Assembly: GCA_015501585.1 (NCBI GenBank)
Contig: JADNRY010000017.1
Location: 372,001-436,000 of the forward strand
DNA: 64,000 nt
DNA from: Rhodocollybia butyracea
Lineage: Eukaryota; Basidiomycota; Agaricomycetes; Agaricales; Omphalotaceae
Reading direction: 5' to 3'
Both the position numbers and the translations under genes were made by a program. The notes beneath the pieces are model-generated. The model had not been told where the DNA came from. It searched no databases and was given only the letters and a program-made list of their open reading frames with translations. This document shows positions 42,011 through 54,024 of the stretch, piece by piece; within the stretch, counting starts at the first letter, position 1; each line of letters starts with the position of its first letter.

Positions 42011-44581
42011 TCACGAAAACGGCGATGGGCGAGGAAAAGTCTCTTTTTGTTCCCCTCTCGGTGGCTTGACGCAGAGCTCGGTCATTATGCATATGTGACT
42101 GTATAAACGGATGGGTTAGCAATGCATGACGAAGAACGGGGATAGATTCAAAAGTAACCGGCACAGTCCCAGTCTAGACTGGTGCCGACCCTGAACAGGG
42201 AAACCTCCCTCCCACCATTACCAATCACTGAAAAGAAGAAAGAACTCACTCGCTAGGAAAATGCACATTGGGAAACCCAACAACCTTGCTCAAATACACC
42301 GGGTCCACATCCCCTAGGACCGCGCTCGCCGTCAAATTCGCGCCTGAATACCATATATAATCTAAGACACCGCTAAACGACGAGGTGTAATTCGTCGTTG
42401 ACAATATCTCTGGTGAAGTCGGCGCCGATGCCGATTTCTTCAGAGCAGAAGAGGGAGAAGAGGGAGGGGGTGCGGAAATCGACGGTGTCCGGGGAGCTGG
42501 GATGGATGATGAGGCGGAATGTGACGGAGCAGCGGAACCTGGGGCACCAGGCAGAAGATTCGGGTTGACTGCGTAAGCACTTTTCAGTCCTAACCATGTC
42601 CTTAGTCCAAGACCCTTCTCGCCCCCTCCACCAGTGTATTTCCCGTAAACATGCCCTAGAAAGTCTGGGTGGTCTTTGCTGAGGGTTCCGGAGGAAAGGA
42701 ACTCGTACACGCCTGAGCCGGGGATGGAGTTGAAGTCGCCACAAAATATGAGGGGAATTTGGGATGCGGATGTGTATGTTGGGGCTTTCATTCGGGGTTT
42801 TCTGGGTGAGGAGGGTTGTGAGGCATTGGGAGAGGAGGGTGAGGATGATGATGAGCCATTTCCGTCCATTCCGTCAGCGGCGGAGCTATTCCCATTCCCA
42901 TTTCCGTTGACGGCTGACTCTGGCTCCGGGAATAACCTCGGTGGCAGCTTGACAAACCTCTCCGCCATCTTCTCCACTTCCTCTGCCATCAACGCAACAT
43001 GGACCATCTTCACGTCGCTGAATTTCGGGTCCCATAGGATATGCACATTCGCTACGAGTATCCGTGTGCCCGTATCCCTGTTCTCGAATGCACAACATGT
43101 CGCGATATGATCCTTGCCAAGTACCCGGTTGAACAAATCTTCCGTCTTCTTAAAGTCCTCCCTCTGCATTGCAACAGCACTAAACTCTATCAAGTGCTTC
43201 TCGATGAGCTGGTACTTGTCCGCACGAAAGAAAGTTGCAAGACCGTCAACGAAGCGCCGCTCGGCCTCGTTCGACATGGTCTTGGCCCGAGACTTAGGCC
43301 AATAGACAGATTCGTATCCTGCCGCATTGAGATGTTTTACAAAATAGTCCTCGTACGAAGTCACATCGACTTCTTGTAGGCAGATGAAATCTGCGCCATG
43401 GGCAAGGATTTCGTTTAGGATGAGTTCGCGCCTATAGTCCCATGCCAATGCCCACGAGGGAGTGTACCCGTACAAACGTACGGTAGCTGCTCTCTGGCAA
43501 AGGATATTGTAGCACACGACCGAGATTGTTTCAGTGTCAGGTGAAAGGGCTTCTTGTTCTGCGGGAGTGATGAGAGGAATCCAAGGGCGGTTCTGTGGTG
43601 GTGTGGGTACAGGACACGAGTCTCGGAGGTACGCAATCAAAGCGGGAGTACCGTCTTTGGTGATGAGGTTTTTGAGTGAGGAATCCAGAGGATTACCTTC
43701 GACTCCGAGTGTTTGTAGCTGATGTAATGTACCGAATTCGGGTGGAATGACCATTATCTGATTGTCAAAGAGAAAAAATTCTTTGAGTGTAACGAGCAGA
43801 CCTAATTCGGGAGGCAACGTCGTAAGCGAGTTGCCTGAAAGATCGAGCAGCTCCAAATTGCGAAGCTGAGCGATCTCTGGCGGTATTGAAGTCAGGGCGT
43901 TGTGATTCAGGTAGAGGTTTTGGAGGAAAGTGAAGGAGAAAAGACCCGAAGTTGATGGCAGATTCTTTATGTTGACTCCACCCATGTCTAGCGCCGTCCA
44001 AGTCGAAACTCTCGGTTTTGGTGGCTCAGCTATGGGTGCAACAGTAGAAGACGGGTGGCTAGCGTTTCCGTTACCAAGCGGTGAAGAGTCTGACAACTCT
44101 TCTGGTAAAGGTTTCGGATTGGGATTTGTGATTGGAATGGCAGATTTGGCCACTGTCCGCGAGGCCATGGCACTTGCTCGTGCACGGTGATGTGGTGAAC
44201 GAGACGAACGTACAATCTTCTACCAGTCAGTTCAATAAACAAAGAAATAGTACAAGAACTTACCTCGCACTTTAACAACTGCTGCTGCCAATGTTGGGCA
44301 AGTGGAACACTCGCTGGGCTTCCCTGGCCCATAACATGATGTTGAATCGGGGGACTGGGGTAGTGATTGTGGTTATTTATCGAGTTCTGTTGCTGCTGCT
44401 GGCCGCCAAGATGGTGAAGTTGCCCAAGATGATGATGGTGTGGCTGGGTGTAAATTCCGTATCCTGGCGAAGTCGGTGGCGGGCCAACAGGCTGCTGAGC
44501 TCCGGGAGAAAGAACTTGTAAATGGGACTGTCGAGGCCATGAGTCTTGGCCCAGTTTTTGTCCGCCCCCGTTGAAATACAT
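42011..44581 (-). CDS. ccr4: Ccr4 deadenylase of the CCR4-NOT complex
   Basis: The exonuclease that shortens mRNA poly(A) tails; mainly cytoplasmic. Exons 44264-44581, 42250-44219 and 42011-42098 give 791 residues. The N-terminus is Gln/His/Pro-rich, then WQQQLLKCEKIVRSSRSPHH, typical of fungal Ccr4. Leucine-rich repeats (LQNLYLNHNALTSIPPE, LELLDLSGNSLTTLPPE) bind the NOT scaffold. The EEP nuclease domain shows SVVCYNILCQ, FICLQEVD, VANVHILWDP, FCGDFNSIPGSG and LDYIWYS. The closing catalytic SDH is completed only by the last exon (SDHICIMTEL) after a 151-nt intron, so without that exon the enzyme would lack its histidine. A Ser/Asn/Gly-rich insertion sits inside the nuclease domain at about residue 540. 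Confidence 0.92.
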
Positions 44582-44771
44582 CAAGCATGAAGAGAATGTA
44601 CAAGAAGAGGAGTGAGCTTGGCGCCAGAGATGACCTAATCAGACGTGATTCCGGCTACTCGAGCCGCTATTTTTTGTACTTCAACTTTGAACTCAAGTGT
44701 ATGGCTACGCCTGGGTTCCCTTTTAACAATCTATATCCCCCTACTTTTTGTTTCCATATACAAGTACTACA

Positions 44772-46303
44772 TTAAAGCTTGCTTTTTACCTCTTGAAACT
44801 CATCTACGGATTCCACAAATATATCCCACAAAGCTTTCGCCGTCGCTTGCGGAGATGTCTGCACCATCTATGAACGAAGAAATTAGTACTCGTACCAAAA
44901 CAACAAATCGCGCAAGTCACCATATGTCCAACATCTTCCACCCTCCTCACAGACGTAAACACTCTTCCTTGTGCCGGATCTTCCAATCCATCCTTCACCT
45001 CACTCGAAAACATATCATCAATCTCTCCCCACACGACATGAATCGGCAATATCGGTTTTCCTACACCCGGCTTGGCCTTCTTCACGTCCTTGTCCAAACC
45101 TGAAAGTCGTGAATCTCCTAAATGTGCATTCACGTTACACAGCAAATTCAGCTGCCACAACCCCGGTAACCCCTGCCTAACTCCCCTGTTGTATATCAAC
45201 GACTCTATCTCTCTCGTACATCTCAACGTTACAGCCCCTTCCTTGTCGCCACTGACAGTTCCCAATCCAAACTCAACATACGCATTCAACACTCTCTCAT
45301 CCCACATTCCCCAAGGCAACTTCTCACTCATCCATTCTTTCGCTGCTTCTTTCGATGGCCATGTATCTTTCCGTTTAAGCATTAGTTGGCCTACCGATCT
45401 AACAAAGATATCAGTGCTTTTACGATTATAAAAAATGGAATATGTAATGACCTAAAAAGTGGTGTGTGTTTGGCAGGATCTACGAACGAGGGGTCTGGTA
45501 TAGTGGCGGGTTCTATGAAGATGAGGGAGTGGAAGATTTCGGGGATGGTTGGGACAGGGAAGTATGTCGTTGCGAGGACACTGGATGCAGCATATATAAG
45601 TACAATTTGAGAAAGTGTGTTTGAGCACTTACGCGGCGGTAGCACTAGCAGAATGAGCAACCAATACAAACTTGTTATCCTGGTAACTGGCATCGGCACC
45701 AAGGATATCCCTTCGAAGAGTAGCGAACGCATCGGCGTAGTCCCATATCGCTGTAATGAGTGTAAGCATCACCATCTCATTTTCAATCTCGAAATTCACT
45801 AAGATAATTGACAGATACTGGGACTTACACCAAACCTCAGGCTTCTCCCTTGTAATCTTCTCATTCAACACTGCAGCTTCACCATGGTTCTGGACATCTA
45901 CTGCCCAGCATTCACGGATATGGATAGCTGATTTCGGATTGGGCGACGAGGAAGCAGAGGCAGTTGTAAATTCCAGGTCGAAGAGGTGTTCAATTGTTGG
46001 TTCCCAGTGTTCTTTATCTGTGATAACAGATATGTATCAGGAATCTTCCACGAACAACCCACGAAAATCGAGTAAGTACATACGATATCCAGTTCCATGA
46101 GCCATCAGCAACACCATGCCTTCTGAGTCAAGCTTTCGTCTATCTCGAGCCCCATTGTCATTGGCGTTACTACTAGTAGCACTGTTAGCTTCCTCAGCTG
46201 TCGTATCCTGGAATTTGGGTCGATAACGTTTCGCTGAATTCCACAACAAAAGTCCAGAAGCGCGAGTTTCGTATGTGAAAGAAGATATGTCCAGTGAGAC
46301 CAT
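44772..46303 (-). CDS. Alpha/beta hydrolase with peroxisomal targeting signal
   Basis: Six exons, 46084-46303, 45829-46017, 45633-45750, 45452-45580, 44921-45398 and 44772-44867, encode 409 residues. The fold is an alpha/beta hydrolase: the oxyanion-side loop HGTGYHKEHW, WAVDVQNHG, a nucleophile elbow VAHSASA (AHSAS instead of the common GHSxG), the acid around VVWGEIDDMF and the histidine in DVGHMMVQ. The last three residues are SKL, the canonical PTS1 signal for import into the peroxisome matrix. Yeast Lpx1 is a peroxisomal hydrolase of this kind, and a lipase or esterase role is a fair guess; the substrate is unknown. The SKL appears only when the last intron is removed. Confidence 0.82.
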
Positions 46304-46715
46304 TAAATAGACTGGTAGTGGTTGTTAATGAAGGGAGGAAGGAAACCTATGAGGGAACCCGGTAAAACGTATTCAACTGTTCAGTCTGACAACTTGAACG
46401 TGATAACCGCCCAGTTTACTCTAGTATCGCATTACTGGTCCTTAATAGGCAGGCTCTGAATTAGAGCTCGTAGGGAATTATGTAAGTAAGGCTTCAGGCA
46501 TTCATGAGGTGCGGGAATTATTAGAGCGAGATGTTAACCTTACTGGGGGGTGTCTAGCTGATTAACGCCCCTTCGGGAGCGGAATCAGGATTGGAATTGA
46601 TCGACGCTTTGGCGCTTAAATAAGCGCGCAAACCTGACCGGAAATCCTCACTGAGGCCAGCGTTCTTCAGACCAAGCTAACCTCAAATTGAACTGATAAG
46701 CATCTACCGAGATCC

Positions 46716-46761
46716 CTACGCACAAGAAGCATATATATATATGCTTCTCAAAGATGCGTAG
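46716..46761. repeat. Nested palindrome
   Basis: A perfect 24-bp palindrome (46725-46748: AGAAGC, twelve alternating A/T bases, GCTTCT) sits inside a second pair of arms, CTACGCA at 46716-46722 and TGCGTAG at 46755-46761. It could extrude as a cruciform or RNA hairpin. It lies 78-123 bp upstream of the next gene's start codon. Confidence 0.75.
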
Positions 46762-46838
46762 TGACCGGTACCGTCGAAGGCTTGATTATCATCCCGGCAC
46801 AGATGAGGCAAAGATGAGGTTTAATTCGTGGAGTTCAA

Positions 46839-49772
46839 ATGATCCACGACAATTTCGTCTCCTCAACCATGTCCTCTGATGAGAGAACTCTCAAAGACCT
46901 CTCCGTTATTTCGCCCCAAGAATCTCGAAGAAAATACCGAGTTGACTCCCGGTTTTTCGTCAAGTGCTTTTATATCATCTTCACTCGAGGGATGTTTTTC
47001 TTTGGACTTACCGTGGCTACACGTCATCTGTGGTTAATGTTTGTGCATGTAAACCTCGAAACAAGGTTGTCGAATCCCAATCAAAACCTTTATCAGAACC
47101 AGACCCTCGACGAGGTTACAGATCAAAGTTTGGTTGTGCAGCCCCTCATAGGAGAAGATCAGTATTTTGACATTGGCGTGACTATTTGGGTTCGGGCTTC
47201 AGCTGAAGAGGAACGGAAACTGGTGGAAGACTTTGGGAAAGAATGTATCAGACACTGGTCGGCTACGTAGTGCAGCACTCCGGGACGGACCTGTTGATTT
47301 AAGTCGTTTTAGGCGGACACAGGCTCCGAGTCGGAATCGAGAAATGTCTATAGTCACATCGGGGGCTAATCCCGATGCCTTGTTCAACATTATCTACTCT
47401 GACATTGCCTTCAGACAACTTCAGCTGTCCGACGTCAGTTTGACGACAGTCGTAAACTTTTCTATTCCAGCCAGTTATTTGTGAGTAGACATTTTTTCTT
47501 GCAAGCTCACTTGACTTGTGATATATAGTCCAGACCTTAAGAAAGAATGGAGTGGACAAGACATGTTGAAGGCTGCCTTCACGATTCTACCAACGTCCCA
47601 TTCCCATCTCGATAATATCAAGACGTACTCCAGTTGGATTCACGAATCTGGTATAAAACCAATGCGATCGTGGCCGTAAGACCTTCCAATTTCTCGCGTG
47701 ACGGATGAGATTAAATGCCTTGTTTCCTAGATTTCCCTTTGGAACCAGAAAGAACGACTCTAAATCCCTTGGAGATGAAGCAGTTGATCTCTTATCCTTT
47801 GTTATGCCTTTGATCCAATCATTTCGAAGTCCTCATCCATGCGCGGCGAATGCTAATACTCTCGACTACTTAACTGAAACCCCTGTACCTCACGTTGTTT
47901 CTCGGTAGGCTTTAGCAGCTCATTCGTAATTCCACGGAGCAACACTGACTGTCCAATAGAACACATATACAAATTGTCAAAGTACTGGAAATCATGAACT
48001 TTGACCTGTTCAACAAGTCACATCATGACTTAAAATCCGCAAATGTAAGATTTATTGAGTGGATCAACTTCATGAAGCTTAAGTATAAACCCAGTGTGGA
48101 AAGTCTTCAGAACTTGATGATAAACGCCGTAGGAAGATGGACCTACCGGAGGGCTCCCCAATGAAATGGGTCACCTCCTGCCAGCGTAATTATCCTACCA
48201 CAGGCATCCTCGAGACTCTTTTCGAATTCGGGGCGCCGCTCGATGATGGATCTAATCAGACTGAGTGGGCTTATGCGCCTTATTTGGAAGCCAACGATTA
48301 CGGGTTAGGCCCCAAAGTGAGAAACTACCAATCTTATTCAGTGTGAGCGACTGGAATGCTAATCGCAGTTTTTAAACTAGGATTTCAGCCCAATCCCCAT
48401 GCGGTCGGTTTGCAACATCAACTCAACAGATCCATCTAATCGCAGCTCATTATTGAACCCTTTGGTTTTTAACATTTCAGGTTTGCCTCCAACAAGTGAT
48501 CCCCATATATTATTTTCGTTGAAAATTATGCCATGTAGACTCTGGTTTGAATATAAGCTGGCGTATCACCTATTCTGGAATCTCTCTACCCGAAAGGACG
48601 GTGTTTAACTCGATGAACTCGCTGATAACTTCCGACGAAGAAAAATTCCTCAAAGCCGGAAGCGATTATCAAAAGGTCATGCTTCAAGACAAAATCGACC
48701 AGCGAAGTGTGTCCGTTGTATGATGCTCTCTCGTACTATCTAACATGATAATCATTAGATAGCCTTTTTGGTGTATATCGTGAAGATAATGCGCATCCGA
48801 GAAGACGATTGTTCTTAAATTTTCTGTCGTAAGCCCTAGTCACTTTGAGAAGAGCCTGAAGGCCTGATATCCATAACACCCACAGAAAGTCGCTCTTGAT
48901 TATCACGAGTGCATTTGATGCTCTCTACTGGTACACCCGAACCACCACAAGTTTCATCTCTATACTTGGAAGCCTTCTGCTCGCTGTTGCCAGTCTTATA
49001 CAGTGCGTTTTTATCGTACAAGGACGTGATGCGTGGTCATCATATCCTAACAAAAGACCCTACCAATCATTCCTTCGCATTTCGCGGTTCCTTCTGGTAG
49101 TCCCAATTCTCCTGCAAGCGACATGGATGTCAATGGTAGCACTGAGAATCGAACTAGTGTGGCCATATGGGTCCGAACACACATTCCTGAGAAGAATTGT
49201 TCCCGCTGTACGGAGGTTTCGTCCTAACCATCGAGAGCGCGCTAGTGAACGAATGGAAAGATCCATCATTCGCTGGAGATCCCGGATAGCAGTGAGTGCC
49301 CATGGTTGCTTCTACCATCCTTGAATCTCCTTGAATGTTAACATTGTTCAAGATAATCGCTTCACTTCTTATTGCATATCATTTCCTGCTTCCGCACACT
49401 CCCAAGATTGCAGCTCAATTGCATCCCGATCCCGATCCCACAGTTCTCGAAGCCAAAATGCTTTATGGCAATCTGGTCATGAAACAAAGTATTGCTGATC
49501 CTCTCTTTGTTTCTGGCAAAATTTTTCAACTTACGCTCAATAACTCGTCTGGATTCTTTGCGGGAAGCTATCGTGTTTCTGCAATGGCTAAGGCAGCTGC
49601 AGTTTGTCTTGATATACTTCATTTTATCTCGTGGGTCGTAGGCCTACCGGAGTCGCGAGGTGGGATGGATGCCATGTTTGTGATCTATGCAGCTTTGACG
49701 ATTATCGAAGGATGGCAAGCTATCACGCTTCCTAGAGCTGTGGATGATGAAGTTGATGATGAGCAGGAATAA
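46839..49772 (+). CDS. Agaricomycete multi-pass membrane protein
   Basis: A family I know from mushroom genomes, without assigned function. Exons I could phase: 46839-47266, 47313-47480, 47529-47675, 47731-47904, 47960-48044, 48104-48316, 48381 to about 48600, a segment ending 48706, 48759-48828, 48886-49291 and 49353-49772. An N-terminal membrane segment (FYIIFTRGMFFFGLTVATR) is followed by a large probably extracytoplasmic part (IIYSDIAFRQLQLSDVSL, AFTILPTSHSHLDN, EWAYAPYLEANDYGLGPKD), then several membrane helices (FISILGSLLLAVASLIQCVF, FLLVVPILLQATW, IIASLLIAYHFLL) and an acidic tail. One frame change near 48560-48610 is unresolved: a 34-nt intron or a frameshift would be needed. Confidence 0.65.
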
Positions 49773-50759
49773 AGTATTTGTTTTTGAATAAGATCATCAG
49801 ATATGACAATCAGTTTCTTTGAACTAGTATCGCTGCTTGCTCTGAAGACTGAAAGGCGCCGGGCGAGTTCCCAAATAAACTGTCGAATGAGAATCTCCGT
49901 TATTCATCATCATTCCGAATCGCTACTTGAAATGCGTTGACAACCTCTTATACTTTCAGTGCAAGGCTTCCTCGCAGGACTCTGGCCGACTCTAGTCATT
50001 CTCGGGGGCCATAAGGTTTCAGCTTGCTTTTCTCATTCTGATCGATAAATCAAATAACGGGATTGGCCGCTTCAAAGTACTTATACAGCATATGCGATCG
50101 ATTTAGGGACAGGATTAAACGGAGAATTCAACTCTAACAGTGGACTTTATCTCAACCTTGAGCCTTTGCACAAGGAGTTGGGTGGAACACATAATCCGGG
50201 CCAATTGATCGCGGTGTATTCAGGTCTGTTTCAAGTCCAGAGGTTTGGATGTTCCCCATAGTGAAATACTGCTAGGATGTCTTCCGGGGTGTATCCAAGC
50301 GGTAGCAACAAAATGGGGAAAGCATATAAGTCGGGCGAGAAACGCCAAAGTCATCGCGGGTGTCCACGTCGGAGAACCCGAAGGGATGCGTGGGACTGAG
50401 CCTGCTAGCGGCTAGCCTGAATGCCGCAGAATATGGCGAAGATCTGTTTAAGGGAGATGCGGTCGTGCCTTGCGTATGGCTGGCCGCCGAATTGATCACT
50501 ACACTCTAAATGTTCCTCCAGCCGGATAGTAAAATACACGGTGGAGGATGTACAGCAAGTTTAAAATACTCGGTGTACACTTTGTGCTGGCTATATAGCT
50601 CTTGTCTGCTTCGTTTGAGGCCCGCTTTCTTCTCGAACTACTTGTGTCGATATAGCTCGCTTTGTCCTGTGCGAAATTGCTGGTAATGCCGCTGACAAAG
50701 TTCCTTGAATCTTGAGCGCTTAGTAGTGAGTACTACAAGACTCTTCTTTCTACTCCCAT
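49773..50759. other. Intergenic region without a gene
   Basis: About 1 kb between two plus-strand genes. Only short frames occur. The right end should hold the muskelin promoter. Confidence 0.45.
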
Positions 50760-53700
50760 ATGGGATCGCCTTCAGACCTTATTCCCTCAATGATTAAAAC
50801 TCATGCGGAAACAATAGGATTCACCGTAGATAGCTGTTCATCGTACAGCACGCATTTCTATCCCTCAAATATCCTCATAGATGACCCTTCGGACTCCAAA
50901 AGTCGATGGACTACCCAGAATCCAGAATCCCAACACTGGATTCTTCTGCGCTTAGATAAACTTGCGGTTCTACGTACGTCCATCCGGTTTATCTTCACAC
51001 TTCGCTCATCTGCATTTGTTCTAGAATGTATAACTTTTGGCAAGGTAGAGTGAAATGTCAAGCTGAAGGTATCATATTGACGAAAAGCTCATTGTTACAC
51101 TAGTTTCACAACAGTGCGCCTCTTCAGCTCAACAATATGTTCGTCTACTAAACTCGTTCAAGCTCATCCTTGTAACATGAAAGAGTTCAAAGTTTACATC
51201 GGCTTGACAAGTGAAAATATGACTGAGATCCTTCATTCCTCTTTGAAGAACAATTCCTCCAGGGAAACTTTCTCACTACGCCACCAGAACAGCAGTGGTC
51301 TCTACTTTCCAACGCGTTTCATCAAGATAGAACCACTTTCTGGATATGGCGAAAGATTCAATATATCAATTTGGCATGTTGCTATCATGGGTATAGTCAA
51401 CGAAGCATCCGTCGAGGAAGTCAAGAATGAATACAACGAGGTACTCTTCATAACATCGGTCTATGCTGGTTATAACTTGCTTGTTCTTTAGTTTCGTGAA
51501 ACTCGTGTCATGCATCACATTTTGAAGCATCTCCGGCAGCGTCGTCTCCTTTCACCCTACAACATCATTCTTTCTCGTTCGGGGACGCAGCTCGAGCATC
51601 CTCTGGTCACCGAACTCTACAACAACATCGTTCTTCGTAGTGACTGGATCGAATGCGAAAAACTTCTAGGCGACATATCCACCGCAGGCTTGTTTGACCA
51701 ATTTTTCAAATCTTCTCGTCCTGTTGCTTCTTGGCAAGAAATACGCGATACAGATGCCAATGGTGAATATCCTAGCGCTAGAGGTGGACATGCAATGTGC
51801 ATTGACCCTCAGAGGGAGTATATCGTGAGTAGAAATTTCGCCTTTCCTACTAGTTCAACTAAACATTTCCTGGACAGTATCTATTCGGTGGATGGGATGG
51901 CCAGAAAAGCTTGGACGACTTTTGGCGTTATGATATCCGGGAACGACGATGGGTCCTCCTTAGTGCCAATACATCTCTCATCTTGAATGCTCCAGGACCT
52001 AGGTCGTGTCATAAAATGGCATACGATTCCGTTACCAATAGTATTTACGTACTTGGAAGGCTGGACGACTTAGATAGACCTACGCAATCTGGTCCTGGAG
52101 GTATCATACCTCGAGATCATCGCCCATCGACTGCAGATCAGACCCCCACTATAAGCTCAAGGCCGATTCCTTTGTCTGAATTTTACAGATATCATTGCGA
52201 AGATAATAAATGGGAACATTTGGATATTGGTGTAACGGGTCCTCGACCAATCTTTGACCATCAGATGGTCATCGACAGCGATGCACAAATCTTGTATGTA
52301 TTTGGTGGGCGCACAGCGGAAGGGAACTTTGAGCCGTCTGGGTTGTATAACTATCATATCCATACGAAAAAATGGACTTTACTCCAGTAATTGTTTTTCA
52401 TTCTAAAACTTTGATATCGACTAACGTATGTGTAGGCCCAGGAACAAACCAATCCCATCTCGATTCGGTAAGTGAAAGCTTTACTTTGACATATCTAGAC
52501 GCTTAAAAAATAATCATCAGGCCATTCGATGGTTCTTGAACCGACGACTCACCAGCTGTACATTTTTGCCGGAGAACTTGAAAAGGATGAAAAAGTACTG
52601 TCCGACATGCATGTTTACGATATTGCTACGAACACTGCAACAGAAATTTTCTCCGATTTTACGTCTGCGCGGGGTCCTCAGCCGTGTTTCACTCAGCGTG
52701 CGGTGATCGACCCTACTTTGCAGGAGATTTACATGTAAGCAAGACATGATTGCGTTTCATACGCTGTATCTGATATATCCGCATTTTTAGACTGGGCGGC
52801 CTCATGCGCGACCGAGAGACAATGTGCGACTCTGCGCCATGGCTCTATCGATATCATCCTCGACCAGGAGTATGGGAAAAGATTCAGTCAACAGAAGACA
52901 CTCACCGTGAACAATCTCAGAGCATACCGTCGTCAAGGTTCGCTCATCAGATGGTGTACGAACCCATCTCGAAGATGGTGTATCTACATGGGGGAACAGT
53001 ATTAACAGCTAACGCAAAACAAAGAGACACAATTGACGGCCACCCTGAAGAAGACCCCTTGAGAAGGCTGTCTGATTTTTGGAAAATGAAATTGAAGAGG
53101 TGAGCGTTCAAAACGTGGCGTTTTTCATTCTCATCCATCTTTCATTGTAGACTCACATCGGATGAAGTCATCCGTCGGTCCGCCTATCTTATTCGCCAAC
53201 AAAGGTATGTCTTATTGTCCGATACGTAAATACACTAACTCGCCCTAGGTTCAAAGAGATGTGTGGGACCCAACCAGCAGTACAGTCTCTCATCTATCTG
53301 CAGAACCAAGTTTCCGAAGTTGTCAACCACGATGATCCTGATGAAACACAGCTGTTTCGGTCATTGTTGACCCACCTTCTCGTACACTCTTCCCCAATTT
53401 CACCACCTAGTCCTTCCTCAGGTCACAATGACCTTGCTTCCTCATCTCTGATGGTATCGCCAGACAGCTCTCCAATCAAAGTTGATCGTCTAGAACTGCT
53501 TTCAACCGATCCTGGATCTCTTTTAGCCACTCCGCCTCCTACTGCTGCGCCAACTTGGTCTGAACCGGGGAAGGAAGTTAACCAGGCTCAGGCTCCACAA
53601 AGTGACAAATTGCAAGCTGGCGAAGATCCGTTCGAAAGAATGCTGCATTTGACGGAAGAGTCGGTATCAGATGAGTGTTTCGCCCAGCGTACGAAGACAT

Positions 53701-53792
53701 TCGAAGCCATCTTGGAATTCGTCAATGCCAATGCCAAGCAGCCTGCGGGAAGTCTTCTCGATTTGGTTGACGTCGATGTTGATTTGGTATAG
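50760..53792 (+). CDS. Muskelin-like kelch protein
   Basis: Muskelins are subunits of the GID/CTLH ubiquitin ligase complex. Eleven exons: 50760-50973, 51025-51044, 51104-51113, 51163-51440, 51492-51824, 51878-52386, 52436-52467, 52521-52734, 52791-53099, 53151-53204 and 53249-53792, giving 838 residues. The N-terminal discoidin-like part has SSYSTHFYPSNILIDDP, ITFGKFHNTHPCNMKEFKVY and LYFPTRFIKIEPLSGYGERF. A LisH/CTLH-like helical part follows (HHILKHLRQRRLL...VTELYNNIVLRSDW). Kelch repeats come next: GGHAMCID...YLFGGWDGQK, FDHQMVIDSDAQILYVFGGR, GHSMVLEPTTHQLYIFAGE and FAHQMVYEPISKMVYLHGG. A Ser/Pro-rich tail closes it. The third exon is only 10 nt and is required to read GKFHNTHPC. All phases agree. 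Confidence 0.88.
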
Positions 53793-54024
53793 TAACAGAC
53801 CATAACTTTTCTCGTTCCCCATATCGCTACCGTCATGACTCAACTCAAGCAACTGTTTTGGATTGTACATTTTATTCATCAATGTATTAATAAGAGCAGG
53901 GTAGATACTAGGTTATCCAAAATAGTACTAAATCGTCTAAAACCCAAATAAAAACTAGGTATACAATAGAAGAAAAGATCTATGATGCATAATGATATAA
54001 ATGCAATGTCTATCGCAGAAAAAT

